DNA from: JALYUM01 sp036688685
Lineage (GTDB): Bacteria > Pseudomonadota > Gammaproteobacteria > Burkholderiales > Burkholderiaceae_D
Assembly: GCF_036688685.1 (NCBI RefSeq)
Contig: NZ_JAQQPS010000012.1
Location: 62,001-126,000, forward strand
Direction: 5' to 3'
DNA: 64,000 bases
A model generated the notes under the pieces. That model did not search any database and had not been told where the DNA came from. It worked only from the letters and a program-made list of their open reading frames with translations. A program made the position numbers and the translations under genes. Each line of letters begins with the position of its first letter. Within the stretch, counting starts at the first letter, position 1. Positions 34,370 to 42,930 of the stretch are shown in pieces.

Positions 34370-35020
34370 ATGAAAACCGATCTGCAACTGCAGCAAGACG
34401 TCCTGGCCGAACTGGACTGGAACCCAGCCATCGATGCCGCCAACATCGGCGTCGAGGTCAAGGACGGCATCGTCACCCTCAGCGGCCACGTTAACAGCTT
34501 TGCCGAGAAATGGGACGCCGAACGCGCCGCCCGCCAGGTCGGCGGCGTGCAGGCCCTGACGGTGGCGCTCGACGTCGACCTGCCAGGTTCGAGCAAGCGC
34601 GAAGACGTCGACATTGCGCGCACCGTGGAAAACGCCCTGCTCTGGACCATCTCGGTACCGAGCAAGGACCTGCAGGTGGTAGTCGAAGCCGGCCACGTCA
34701 CGCTGTCGGGCGAAGTGAGCTGGGTGTTCCAGCGCGAAGCCGCGGTGCAGGCAGTGCGCTACCTGATGGGCGTGACCGGCGTGACCGACCAGATCGTCAT
34801 CAAGCAGCATGTCACCACCGACAACGTCAAGAACCAGATCGAAGCCTCGCTCAAGCGCCGTGCGCACCAGGACGCGGGCCAGATCGGCGTGGCCGTGCAC
34901 GGTGCCGAAGTGACGCTGACCGGCGTCGTGCCTAGCTGGCTTGAACGCAACCTGGCCTGCCACGCGGCCTGGGGCACCGGCGGCGTGCACAACGTCATCG
35001 ATCGCATGACCTACGCCTGA
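34370..35020 (+). CDS. BON-domain protein with three BON repeats (copy 2)
   Basis: A 216-residue paralogue of the protein at 29403; both begin MK-DLQL--DVLAEL and share SFAEKWDAERAA. Three BON units, no signal peptide. Its TGA stop overlaps the ATG of atpD (TGATG), so it is the first gene of the N-ATPase operon and translation is probably coupled. BON proteins are not normal members of ATPase operons; it may protect or anchor the complex, or simply be a stress gene riding on the promoter. Confidence 0.9.
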   Translation: MKTDLQLQQDVLAELDWNPAIDAANIGVEVKDGIVTLSGHVNSFAEKWDAERAARQVGGVQALTVALDVDLPGSSKREDVDIARTVENALLWTISVPSKDLQVVVEAGHVTLSGEVSWVFQREAAVQAVRYLMGVTGVTDQIVIKQHVTTDNVKNQIEASLKRRAHQDAGQIGVAVHGAEVTLTGVVPSWLERNLACHAAWGTGGVHNVIDRMTYA

Positions 35021-36429
35021 TGCAGGCCGCCAGCCCGGCCAACGCCGGCTCGGTACTGGCGGTGCGCGGCAGCGTGGTCGACGTGGTGTTCGATCACCAT
35101 GCGCCGGCCATCCACACGCTGCTGCGTGCGGGACCGGACCAGTCCATCGCGATCGAGGTGCTGACGCACACCGATCCGTGGCGGGTGCGCGGCATCGCGC
35201 TGACCGCCACCCAGGGCCTGGCGCGCGGCATGCCGGTGATCGACACCGGCATGCCCTTGCGCGCACCGGTCGGCAAAACCATCCGCGCGCGCATGTTCAA
35301 TGTGTTTGGCGCCGCCATTGATGGTCTGGCACAGCCCGTGGACCTGGCCTGGCGTGGCGTGCACCGCGCGCCGCCGGCGCTGGCCAGCCGCGTCACCCAG
35401 TCGGAAGTATTCACCACCGGCATCAAGGTGATCGACGTGCTGGTGCCGCTGGAGCGGGGCGGAAAGGCCGGGCTGTTCGGCGGGGCCGGCGTGGGTAAAA
35501 CCGTGCTGCTCACCGAGATGATCCACAATATGGTCAGCCACCACGATGGCGTCAGCATTTTTTGCGGCATCGGGGAGCGCTGCCGCGAAGGCGAAGAACT
35601 GTACCGTGAGATGCAGGACTCCGGCGTGCTCGACAACATGGTCATGCTGTTCGCGCAAATGAACGAGCCGCCCGGCAGCCGCTTCCGGGTCGGGCAGGCT
35701 GCGCTGACGATGGCCGAGTACTTCCGCGACGACGAGCAGCGCGACGTGCTGCTACTGGTCGATAATATTTTCCGTTTCATCCAGGCTGGCGCCGAAGTCT
35801 CGGCGCTGATGGGCCAGATGCCGTCGCGGCTGGGCTACCAGCCCACGCTGGGCAGCGAGCTGGCCGCCTTCGAAGAGCGCATCGCCAACACCACCAGCGG
35901 CGCCATCACGGCGATCCAGGCAGTGTACGTGCCAGCCGACGATTTTACCGACCCGGCCGCGGTGCATACTTTTTCGCACCTGTCGGCGTCGATCGTCCTG
36001 TCGCGCAAACTCACCAGCGAAGGCATGTATCCGGCCATCGATCCGCTGCAATCGAGTTCGCGCATGGCCACGCCCGGCATCGTCGGCGCGCGCCACTATG
36101 CACTGGCGCAGGAAATCCGCCGCGTTCTGGCGCAGTACGCGGCCCTGCGCGACATCATCGCCATGCTGGGCCTGGAGCAACTGGCACCAGCCGACCGCAC
36201 GGTGGTGGGCCGGGCGCGGCGCCTGCAGCGTTTTTTGACGCAACCGTTTTTTACCACCGGCCAGTTTAATGGCCTGGCGGGCAAGCTGGTCAGCCTGGAA
36301 GACGCCCTCGACGGGTGCGAACGCATCCTCGCCGGCGAATTCGACGACTGGCCGGAGAGCGCGCTCTACATGATCGGCGCCATCGGCGAAGCGGTCAAAC
36401 CCACCACACTGGAGCCACACCATGCCTGA
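35020..36429 (+). CDS. atpD: N-ATPase beta subunit
   Basis: A 469-residue catalytic subunit of an F-type ATPase. Walker A GGAGVGKTVLL, catalytic region CGIGERCREGEE, and Walker B VLLLVDNIFRFIQAG are intact. It begins the order atpD-C-Q-R-B-E-F-A-G, which is the hallmark of the laterally transferred N-ATPase, a second ATPase of many bacteria, unlike the housekeeping atpBEFHAGDC order. Expected to pump Na+ or H+ out using ATP. Confidence 0.96.
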   Translation: MQAASPANAGSVLAVRGSVVDVVFDHHAPAIHTLLRAGPDQSIAIEVLTHTDPWRVRGIALTATQGLARGMPVIDTGMPLRAPVGKTIRARMFNVFGAAIDGLAQPVDLAWRGVHRAPPALASRVTQSEVFTTGIKVIDVLVPLERGGKAGLFGGAGVGKTVLLTEMIHNMVSHHDGVSIFCGIGERCREGEELYREMQDSGVLDNMVMLFAQMNEPPGSRFRVGQAALTMAEYFRDDEQRDVLLLVDNIFRFIQAGAEVSALMGQMPSRLGYQPTLGSELAAFEERIANTTSGAITAIQAVYVPADDFTDPAAVHTFSHLSASIVLSRKLTSEGMYPAIDPLQSSSRMATPGIVGARHYALAQEIRRVLAQYAALRDIIAMLGLEQLAPADRTVVGRARRLQRFLTQPFFTTGQFNGLAGKLVSLEDALDGCERILAGEFDDWPESALYMIGAIGEAVKPTTLEPHHA

Positions 36430-36817
36430 CACCATGACCTTAAATATCCTGCTGCCGCAGCGCGTGTACGCCACCATCACCGGCGTCGAACGCATCGTCG
36501 CCGAAAACGGCGAAGGCGCTTTCGGGCTGCTGCCGCACCGGCTCGACTGCGTCGCCGCGCTCCGGCCCGGCATCCTGGCGTATGTCACCGCGGACGGCGA
36601 ACACTGGCTGGCCATCGACGAGGGCACGCTGGTGAAAACCGGGCTGAACGTGCGGGTGGCGGCGCGCGCGGTGCAGGCCGGCGCCGACCTGCCCAGTCTG
36701 CACGCGGCCATCGCCAACCAGTACCTCGCCATCGACGAGAACGAGCGCGCCGCGCGCGGCGCGATGCGCAAACTGGAAGCGGGCTTCGTGCACGCGCTGG
36801 GCGAACACCATGCGTGA
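36422..36817 (+). CDS. atpC: N-ATPase epsilon subunit
   Basis: A 131-residue epsilon subunit with the N-terminal beta sandwich (LNILLPQRVYATITGVERIVAENGEG region, FGLLPHRLDCVAAL) and a short C-terminal helical part. It overlaps atpD by 8 bp and atpQ by 8 bp. Confidence 0.92.
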   Translation: MPDTMTLNILLPQRVYATITGVERIVAENGEGAFGLLPHRLDCVAALRPGILAYVTADGEHWLAIDEGTLVKTGLNVRVAARAVQAGADLPSLHAAIANQYLAIDENERAARGAMRKLEAGFVHALGEHHA

Positions 36818-37127
36818 ACCACGACGGGTGGCGCTGGCCGACCAGGTCGCGGCGCAGGCCGCGCGCAAGCTGCGCGCGCGCCGCACGCGGCCGGCCGGCG
36901 CCTGGGCGGGCCTGGCCATGATGGGCATGATCGGCTGGTCGGTCAGCGTGCCGGCCCTGCTCGGGGTGGCGCTGGGGGCCTGGCTGGATCGTCAATATCC
37001 CGGTACCCACGCCTGGACGCTGGCCCTGCTGGTGGCCGGACTGATGCTGGGGTGCTTCAGCGCCTGGCGCTGGGTTGACCAGGAACAGCGCACGATGCAT
37101 GCCGCCAAGGATGGCGATGATGCCTGA
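36810..37127 (+). CDS. atpQ: N-ATPase AtpQ (AtpI-like) membrane protein
   Basis: A 105-residue protein with a basic N-terminus (KLRARRTRPAGAW) and two membrane helices (GMIGWSVSVPALLGVALGAW and LALLVAGLMLGCFSAWRWV). Position between atpC and atpR identifies it as AtpQ, the AtpI-like assembly factor specific to N-ATPase operons. Confidence 0.85.
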   Translation: MREPRRVALADQVAAQAARKLRARRTRPAGAWAGLAMMGMIGWSVSVPALLGVALGAWLDRQYPGTHAWTLALLVAGLMLGCFSAWRWVDQEQRTMHAAKDGDDA

Positions 37128-37410
37128 CTTATCCCTTCTCACCGCCGCCGTGCTGGCCGGCGCCATCCTGGGCGCGCTGTTTTTCGGCGGCCTGTGGTGG
37201 ACCGTGCAGCGCGCCGCCGTCTCGCCGCGCCCGGCCCTGTGGTTCGGTCCCAGCCTGCTGCTGCGCATCGCCGTGGTGGGGGGCGGCTTTTACCTCGTCA
37301 ACGACGGCAGCTGGCCGACGCTGGCCGCCTGCCTGGCCGGGTTGTTGCTGGCCCGCGTTGCCGTGCTGCGCGTCACCGCGCGCCGGCCCGGGAGCGTGCA
37401 TGCATCTTAG
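37117..37410 (+). CDS. atpR: N-ATPase AtpR membrane protein
   Basis: A 97-residue protein with three hydrophobic helices. ATG codons at 37111, 37117 and 37120 are all in frame; 37117 is preferred for its spacing from AAGG at 37107-37110. Overlaps the atpQ end and the atpB start. AtpR is characteristic of N-ATPase operons and is thought to work in c-ring assembly or stabilisation. Confidence 0.82.
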   Translation: MMPDLSLLTAAVLAGAILGALFFGGLWWTVQRAAVSPRPALWFGPSLLLRIAVVGGGFYLVNDGSWPTLAACLAGLLLARVAVLRVTARRPGSVHAS

Positions 37411-38107
37411 TCCCGACCAGGTCATCTTCTGGCAGCTCGGCTTTTTCAAACTGAATGCGACCATCGTCACCACCTGGGCGCTGATGCTGGTGCTCGTCGC
37501 CGGCGCCATCCTGGCCACGCGCGGCCTGTCGCACCGCGATCATCGCAGCCGCTGGCAAGACATGCTGGAGATCGTCGTCACCATGCTGGTGCAGCAAATC
37601 GGCGAGGCCGGCCTGGCCCGGCCCGAACGCTACCTGGGTTTTCTGGGCACGCTGTTTTTGTTCCTGGCCGTGGCCGCGCTGGCCACCGTGTTGCCGTTCT
37701 ACGAGCCGCCTACCGGGTCGCTCTCGACCACCACGGCGCTGGCGCTGTGCGTGCTGCTGGCCGTGCCCCTGTACGGCGTATCGGCCCAGGGCTGGCGCGG
37801 CTACCTCAGGACTTACCTGGAGCCGACCGTGATCATGCTGCCCTTTAATATCATCGGCGAAGTCTCGCGCACCATGGCGCTGGCCGTGCGCCTGTTCGGC
37901 AACATGATGAGCGGCGCCATGATCATCGCCATCCTGCTGGCCATCACACCCTTTCTGTTCCCGGTGGTGATGACCCTGCTCGGCCTGCTCACCGGCCTGG
38001 TGCAGGCCTATATTTTCTGCATCCTGGCGGCGGTCTACATCGCCGCTGCCACCGCGTCACAGATCAACACCACAGACTTACCTGAAACTGGAGAGCAACA
38101 TGGATAG
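37400..38107 (+). CDS. atpB: N-ATPase subunit a
   Basis: A 235-residue membrane subunit forming the ion half-channels. The essential arginine helix is visible in EVSRTMALAVRLFGNMMSG. GGGAG precedes the ATG at 37400. Overlaps atpR and atpE by a few bases. Confidence 0.94.
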   Translation: MHLSPDQVIFWQLGFFKLNATIVTTWALMLVLVAGAILATRGLSHRDHRSRWQDMLEIVVTMLVQQIGEAGLARPERYLGFLGTLFLFLAVAALATVLPFYEPPTGSLSTTTALALCVLLAVPLYGVSAQGWRGYLRTYLEPTVIMLPFNIIGEVSRTMALAVRLFGNMMSGAMIIAILLAITPFLFPVVMTLLGLLTGLVQAYIFCILAAVYIAAATASQINTTDLPETGEQHG

Positions 38108-38378
38108 CATGACCCTGATCGCCGTCGCCTCAATCGTTATCGCCGGCATCACCACCAGCTTCGGCACCATGGCGCCGGCCCTGGCCGAGGGCCGCGCCGT
38201 GGCCGCCGCACTTGAGGCGCTGGCGCAGCAGCCCGACGCTTCCGCCACCATTACCCGCACGCTGTTCGTCGGCCTGGCGATGATCGAATCGATGGCGATT
38301 TACTGTTTTGTCCTTTCCATGATCCTGATCTTCGCCAATCCCTTCTGGACCCACGCCATCGGCGCGGCGGGAAAATAA
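38100..38378 (+). CDS. atpE: N-ATPase subunit c
   Basis: A 92-residue hairpin of two helices. The ion-binding glutamate lies in GLAMIESMAIYCFV, with Ser next to it and Tyr five residues later, and helix 1 has a second Glu (ALAEGRAVA) where the Na+-binding c subunit of Ilyobacter has Gln32. In the Na+ pattern E-S-T the third residue is Thr; here it is Met, so the Na+ site may be altered. Ion specificity therefore remains open. Confidence 0.94.
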   Translation: MDSMTLIAVASIVIAGITTSFGTMAPALAEGRAVAAALEALAQQPDASATITRTLFVGLAMIESMAIYCFVLSMILIFANPFWTHAIGAAGK

Positions 38379-38379
38379 C

Positions 38380-39141
38380 ATGCTGATCGACTGGTTCACC
38401 GTTGGCGCGCAACTGCTCAACTTCCTGGTGCTGGTGTGGCTGATGAAGCGCTTCCTGTACCAGCCCGTACTGGCCGCCATCGCCGCACGCGAGCAGCACA
38501 TTGCCGCCGGCCTGGCCGATGCAGCGGCGCACCTGGCCGCCGCGCATGCACTTGACGCGGCGCTGACCGCCAAAAGCACGGCCTTCGACCAGCAGCGCGC
38601 CACCCTGCTGGCCGAGGCGGTGACTGCGGCGCAGGTGCAGAACGTCGCGCTGCTGGCGCAGGGCAAGGCCGCCGATGCAGCGCAGCATGCGCGCGCGGCG
38701 GCGGCCATCTCCGCCGACCAGGCGCGCCTGTGCGCGGCGGTCACGCTGCAAGCGCGCGACGAAGTGCTGGCAGTGGTGCGGCGCGCCATGGCCGACCTGG
38801 CCGACGCCTCGCTGGAAGCGGCGATGGTGCGCGCCTTCCTGCGCAAACTGGCGGAGCTGGACGCGCCGGCGCGCGCGCGCATGGCCAGCGCCGCGGCGCA
38901 GGATCCCGCGCCCGAGGTGCGCAGCGCTTTCGTGATGGACGCCAACCAGCAGGCCGCGCTGACGGTGGCCCTGGCCGCCGCTTGCGGCGTGCAGCCCAAG
39001 GCGCTGCAATTTACCTACACGCCTGCGCTGGTGTGCGGCATTGCGCTGCGCCTGGGCGGCTGGTCGCTGGCCTGGAACCTCGACGACTACCTGCAAGGCT
39101 TTGCCGCGCGCAGCAGCAGCGCACTGCTGGCCAAGGCATGA
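38380..39141 (+). CDS. atpF: N-ATPase extended subunit b
   Basis: A 253-residue subunit with one N-terminal helix (LLNFLVLVWLMKRFLYQPVL), a long alanine-rich helical stalk and a C-terminal region (about 165-250). The operon has no separate delta gene, and N-ATPase b subunits are known to be extended to replace it, which fits the length here. Overlaps atpA by 4 bp. Confidence 0.9.
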   Translation: MLIDWFTVGAQLLNFLVLVWLMKRFLYQPVLAAIAAREQHIAAGLADAAAHLAAAHALDAALTAKSTAFDQQRATLLAEAVTAAQVQNVALLAQGKAADAAQHARAAAAISADQARLCAAVTLQARDEVLAVVRRAMADLADASLEAAMVRAFLRKLAELDAPARARMASAAAQDPAPEVRSAFVMDANQQAALTVALAAACGVQPKALQFTYTPALVCGIALRLGGWSLAWNLDDYLQGFAARSSSALLAKA

Positions 39142-40664
39142 TCGCGCCACTCGACCTGGCATATGGCCAGGCCTTTGCCGCGCTGGCGCAGGCCCGGGCC
39201 GATGTGCCGGCGGCGCTGGCGCCAAGCGAGACCGGCACGGTGGCCAGCGTGGCCATCGGCATCGCCCTCGTCACCGGTCTGCCCGGCGCCGGTTTCGAGG
39301 AATTGCTGCGCTTCCCGAACGGCAGCATGGGCATCGCCTTCAATATCGACGAGCACCAGATCGGCGTGGTGCTGCTGGGAGATTACGCGCAGATCAGCGC
39401 CGGCGACACGGTGGTGCGCACCGGGCGCGTGATGGACGTCGGCGTCGGCCCCGGGCTGCTCGGGCGCGTGATCGATCCGCTCGGCCGGCCACTGGACGGC
39501 GGCCCGGTACCGGTGACGGTGGCGCGCCTGCCGATCGAACGGCCGGCGCCGCCCATCATGGAACGCGCCGCGGTCGAAGCGCCCTTGCAGACCGGCTTGA
39601 TGGTGATCGACGCGCTGGTGCCAATCGGGCGCGGCCAGCGCGAGCTGCTGCTGGGCGACCGCCAGACCGGCAAGAGCGCGATTGCCCTCGACACCATCCT
39701 GAACCAGCGCGGCCAGGACGTGCTGTGCGTGTATTGCGCCATCGGCCAGCGCGCCTCCAGCGTGGCCAAGGCGATCGCGATGCTGCGCGCGCACGGCGCC
39801 ATGGAATACACGGTGGTGATGGCGACCGAAGGCGACGACCCGGCCGGCCTGGCCTATATCGCCCCCTACGCCGCCACCAGCGTGGCCGAATATTTCATGG
39901 AGGCCGGGCGCGACGTGCTGATTGTCTACGACGACCTGACCCAGCATGCGCGCGCCTACCGCGAACTGTCGCTGCTGCTGCGCCGACCGCCCGGCCGCGA
40001 AGCCTTCCCCGGCGATATCTTTTATTTGCATGCGCGCCTGCTCGAGCGCTCCACGCGCCTACGCGCGGCGCGCGGCGGCGGCTCGCTGACCGCCCTGCCG
40101 ATCATCGAAACCGAGGCGCAGGACATGGCGGCCTACATCCCGACCAACCTGATCTCGATCACCGACGGCCAGGTCTATTTGTCGCCGACGCTGTTCGAAC
40201 TGGGCGTGCTGCCGGCCGTCGACGTGGGCCAGTCGGTCTCGCGGGTGGGAGGCAAAGCGCAATGCGCGGCCTACCGCTCGCTCACTGGCGCACTGAAACT
40301 GGCCTATGCCCAGTTCGAGGAACTCGAATCGTTCATCCGCTTCGGCGCCCGGCCCGACGCGGCCAACATGGCCGTCCTGGCGCACGGCGAACGCATCCGC
40401 GCCTGCCTGCAGCAACCGGAAGGCGCGCCGCTGCCGGTGATCTCCCAGCTGGCGGTGCTGGTGGCGCTCGGCGACGGTCTGTTCGACAGCGTGGCGCTGG
40501 CGCGCATGGGTGCCGCCGAGGCGGCGGTACGCGCCGCCGCGCTGGCCCTGCCGCCCGAGCTGCAGGCGCGCTGCACCGGTGCGCTGGCCATGACAGCGGC
40601 CGACCGGGCCGCCATGGCCGGCGCCTGCGTCGCCGCCTTGCAAGCCTTCCAGGATCCGACGTGA
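39138..40664 (+). CDS. atpA: N-ATPase alpha subunit
   Basis: A 508-residue non-catalytic nucleotide-binding subunit with Walker A GDRQTGKSAIALDT, VLIVYDDLTQHARAYR and PGREAFPGDIFYLHARLLER. The ATG at 39138 overlaps the atpF stop; a longer open frame upstream is out of frame with atpF coding and is not used. Confidence 0.95.
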   Translation: MIAPLDLAYGQAFAALAQARADVPAALAPSETGTVASVAIGIALVTGLPGAGFEELLRFPNGSMGIAFNIDEHQIGVVLLGDYAQISAGDTVVRTGRVMDVGVGPGLLGRVIDPLGRPLDGGPVPVTVARLPIERPAPPIMERAAVEAPLQTGLMVIDALVPIGRGQRELLLGDRQTGKSAIALDTILNQRGQDVLCVYCAIGQRASSVAKAIAMLRAHGAMEYTVVMATEGDDPAGLAYIAPYAATSVAEYFMEAGRDVLIVYDDLTQHARAYRELSLLLRRPPGREAFPGDIFYLHARLLERSTRLRAARGGGSLTALPIIETEAQDMAAYIPTNLISITDGQVYLSPTLFELGVLPAVDVGQSVSRVGGKAQCAAYRSLTGALKLAYAQFEELESFIRFGARPDAANMAVLAHGERIRACLQQPEGAPLPVISQLAVLVALGDGLFDSVALARMGAAEAAVRAAALALPPELQARCTGALAMTAADRAAMAGACVAALQAFQDPT

Positions 40665-41524
40665 GCGACGGCAGCGCCGCGCTGCGCGCCAGGATCGCCG
40701 GCGCGGCGGACCTGCAGGCGATGGCGCGTACCATGAAAACCATCGCAGCGTCGAATATCGGCCAGTACGAAGCGGCCGCGCGCGCGCTCGACCAGTACTA
40801 CGAAGTGGTGCAGGACAGCCTGGCGCTGTGCCTGCGGGATGCGCAACCGGCCGCGCCGCGCGCGGCCCCGGGCAAGGCCGGCGCCATCGTGTTCGGCTCC
40901 GACCAGGGCCTGGTGGGCCAGTTCAACGAAGCCATCTGCGCGCGCATGACGGGGTCGGCGCAGACCTATACCGTGCTGTGGCCGGTGGGCGAGCGGGTCA
41001 CGGCGCTGCTGGCCGGCCGCGACAAGGTGCACGCCTTTCCCCTGCCGGCATCGATCGACGCCATCACCAGCCTGGTGGGACTGCTCGTGATCGCCATTGA
41101 AGCGGCCGGACGGCAGGACGGCATCACGCGGGTGGACGTGTATCACCACCGTCCGGACGGCGTCAGCGCTTACGTGGCGGTGTGCCAGCCGCTGCTGCCG
41201 CTGGACCGTGAATGGCAAGCCCTGCTACTGGCCCGGCCCTGGCCCACCACGGCGCGGGCGCAGCTGCTCGCGCCCGGCGAGGCAACGCTGCGCGCCTGCA
41301 TCCGCGAATACCTGTTCGTGTCGCTGTTTCGCGCCTGCGCCGCCTCGCTGGCCAGCGAAAACGCCGCGCGCCTGGCGGCCATGCAGCGCGCCGAAAAGAA
41401 TATCGCCGAGAACCTGCAAGTGCTGACGCAAACCTTTCACCGCCAGCGCCAGGGCGCCATCGATGCGGAACTGTTCGACCTGGTCGCCGGCTTTGAAGCA
41501 CAGGGCGCGGGCCAAACCATCTAA
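40661..41524 (+). CDS. atpG: N-ATPase gamma subunit
   Basis: A 287-residue rotor subunit. The GTG at 40661 overlaps the atpA stop (GTGA). The N-terminal helix (LRARIAGAADLQAMARTMK), the conserved FGSDQGLVGQFNE block, and the C-terminal helix (AAMQRAEKNIAENLQVLTQT) are visible. Its TAA stop is part of island box F, so the next unit starts without any spacer. Confidence 0.93.
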   Translation: MSDGSAALRARIAGAADLQAMARTMKTIAASNIGQYEAAARALDQYYEVVQDSLALCLRDAQPAAPRAAPGKAGAIVFGSDQGLVGQFNEAICARMTGSAQTYTVLWPVGERVTALLAGRDKVHAFPLPASIDAITSLVGLLVIAIEAAGRQDGITRVDVYHHRPDGVSAYVAVCQPLLPLDREWQALLLARPWPTTARAQLLAPGEATLRACIREYLFVSLFRACAASLASENAARLAAMQRAEKNIAENLQVLTQTFHRQRQGAIDAELFDLVAGFEAQGAGQTI

Positions 41525-41542
41525 GCGCGCAAACACACAGAG
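41523..41542 (+). promoter_or_regulatory. Island box F, upstream of the fermentation operon
   Basis: AAGCGCGCAAACACACAGAG, identical to box E and 18 of 20 to the consensus. It overlaps the atpG stop codon and lies 86 nt before the MFS start. The perfect stem-loop TGCGCC (41553-41558), eight bases, GGCGCA (41567-41572) has the same arms as that after box A with a different loop. Confidence 0.74.
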
Positions 41543-41628
41543 ACAAGCAGGGTGCGCCGCTACTGTGGCGCATGGATCACCGGGCCGTTGCGAAATGTTC
41601 GCGGCGCCGGCAATCCGGGAGACCCGCC

Positions 41629-42909
41629 ATGCCAGCCAGTCCATCCATCCCCGCCAAACGCGGCGAATTCTACCCACTGTTCATCGGCGCCTGGCTACTG
41701 TGCGCCGTGTTCTACTTTTTGCAGTACGCGCTGCGCTCGGCGCCCGGCGTCATGGTGCCTGAACTGACCAGCGCCTGGAACCTTTCTGCGCTGGGCTTGA
41801 GTTCCCTGCTTGGCCTGTACTACTACACCTATGCCGGCTTTTCCATCATCGCCGGCGCCACGCTGGACCGTTACGGCGCCAGGTATTCGATCCCGGCCGG
41901 CATCGCCTGCCTGGCGATCGGCGCCGCGCTGTTCGGGCTGGGCAGCGTGGGCGCGGCCCAGGCCGGGCGCCTGCTGCAAGGCGCCGGCTCGGCTTTCGCG
42001 TTTGTCGGCGCGGTGTACCTGGCCGCGCACGGCTTCCCCGCGCGCCTGCTGGCCACGGCCGTGGGCGCCACGCAAATGTTCGGCATGCTGGGCGGCGCCG
42101 GCGGCCAATTCATCGTCTCGCCGCTGATCCACGGCACCATCAGCTGGCAGCATTTCTGGCTGGCCGCCGGCGCCATCACGTTGGTGCTGGCCGTGATCAC
42201 CTTCCTGGCCACACCGCGCGAAGCGGACCGCACCCGCGCCACGCGCGGCACGGTCGGGCAAATGTTCGCACCGTACAAAATCGTCCTGTCGAACCCGCAG
42301 TCTTACCTGTGCGGCCTGTGCGCCGGCCTGCTGTTCCTGCCAACCACCATCGGCGACATGATCTGGGGCGTCTCGATGCTGCAGAACGGCTTCGGCGCCG
42401 GCCATGCCGACGCCGTCAACCGCGCCGCCATGGTGCCGCTGGGCTGGGTATTCGGGGCGCCGCTGCTGGGCTATGTGGCCGACCGCATGGGACGGCGCAA
42501 ACCGGTGCTGATCGTCAGCGCCATCGCCATGCTGATCCTGGCCGCTGCCATTTTGTACCTGCCAGCCGGCACGATGCCAGTCTACCTGGGCGGCTTCCTG
42601 TTCGGCGTCGTCTCGGGTGCCGCGATGATCCCGTATTCCATCATCAAGGAAGTCAATCCGGACACCGTCAAAGGCAGCGCCACCGGCGCCATGAATTTCC
42701 TGGTCTTCACCCTGAGCGCGGTCGCCGCGCCAGTGGCGGGCTGGGTACTGCAGCAGCGCGCCGGCGGTGCCGCGCTGAACCTGCTGGACTTCCAGCAGTG
42801 GGGCGGCTGGGGACTGGGCGGCATTGCGGTCGCCATCGTGCTCGCGGTGTTTTTGAAGGAAACCGGCGCGGCGGTGCAAGCGCCGGTCCTCAAGGTCGTG
42901 CCGGCCTGA
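41629..42909 (+). CDS. MFS transporter, organic-anion type
   Basis: A 426-residue carrier with about 12 membrane helices, including the MFS loop motif in DRYGARYSIPAG and DRMGRRKPVLIVS. The ATG at 41629 has GGGAG seven bases upstream; an earlier ATG at 41572 lies inside the leader stem-loop. As first gene of the pyruvate/acetate operon it may import pyruvate, lactate or another organic acid, or export acetate or formate; no substrate can be read from sequence. Confidence 0.88.
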   Translation: MPASPSIPAKRGEFYPLFIGAWLLCAVFYFLQYALRSAPGVMVPELTSAWNLSALGLSSLLGLYYYTYAGFSIIAGATLDRYGARYSIPAGIACLAIGAALFGLGSVGAAQAGRLLQGAGSAFAFVGAVYLAAHGFPARLLATAVGATQMFGMLGGAGGQFIVSPLIHGTISWQHFWLAAGAITLVLAVITFLATPREADRTRATRGTVGQMFAPYKIVLSNPQSYLCGLCAGLLFLPTTIGDMIWGVSMLQNGFGAGHADAVNRAAMVPLGWVFGAPLLGYVADRMGRRKPVLIVSAIAMLILAAAILYLPAGTMPVYLGGFLFGVVSGAAMIPYSIIKEVNPDTVKGSATGAMNFLVFTLSAVAAPVAGWVLQQRAGGAALNLLDFQQWGGWGLGGIAVAIVLAVFLKETGAAVQAPVLKVVPA

Positions 42910-42930
42910 ACCTCATTGAAAGCCACCACC

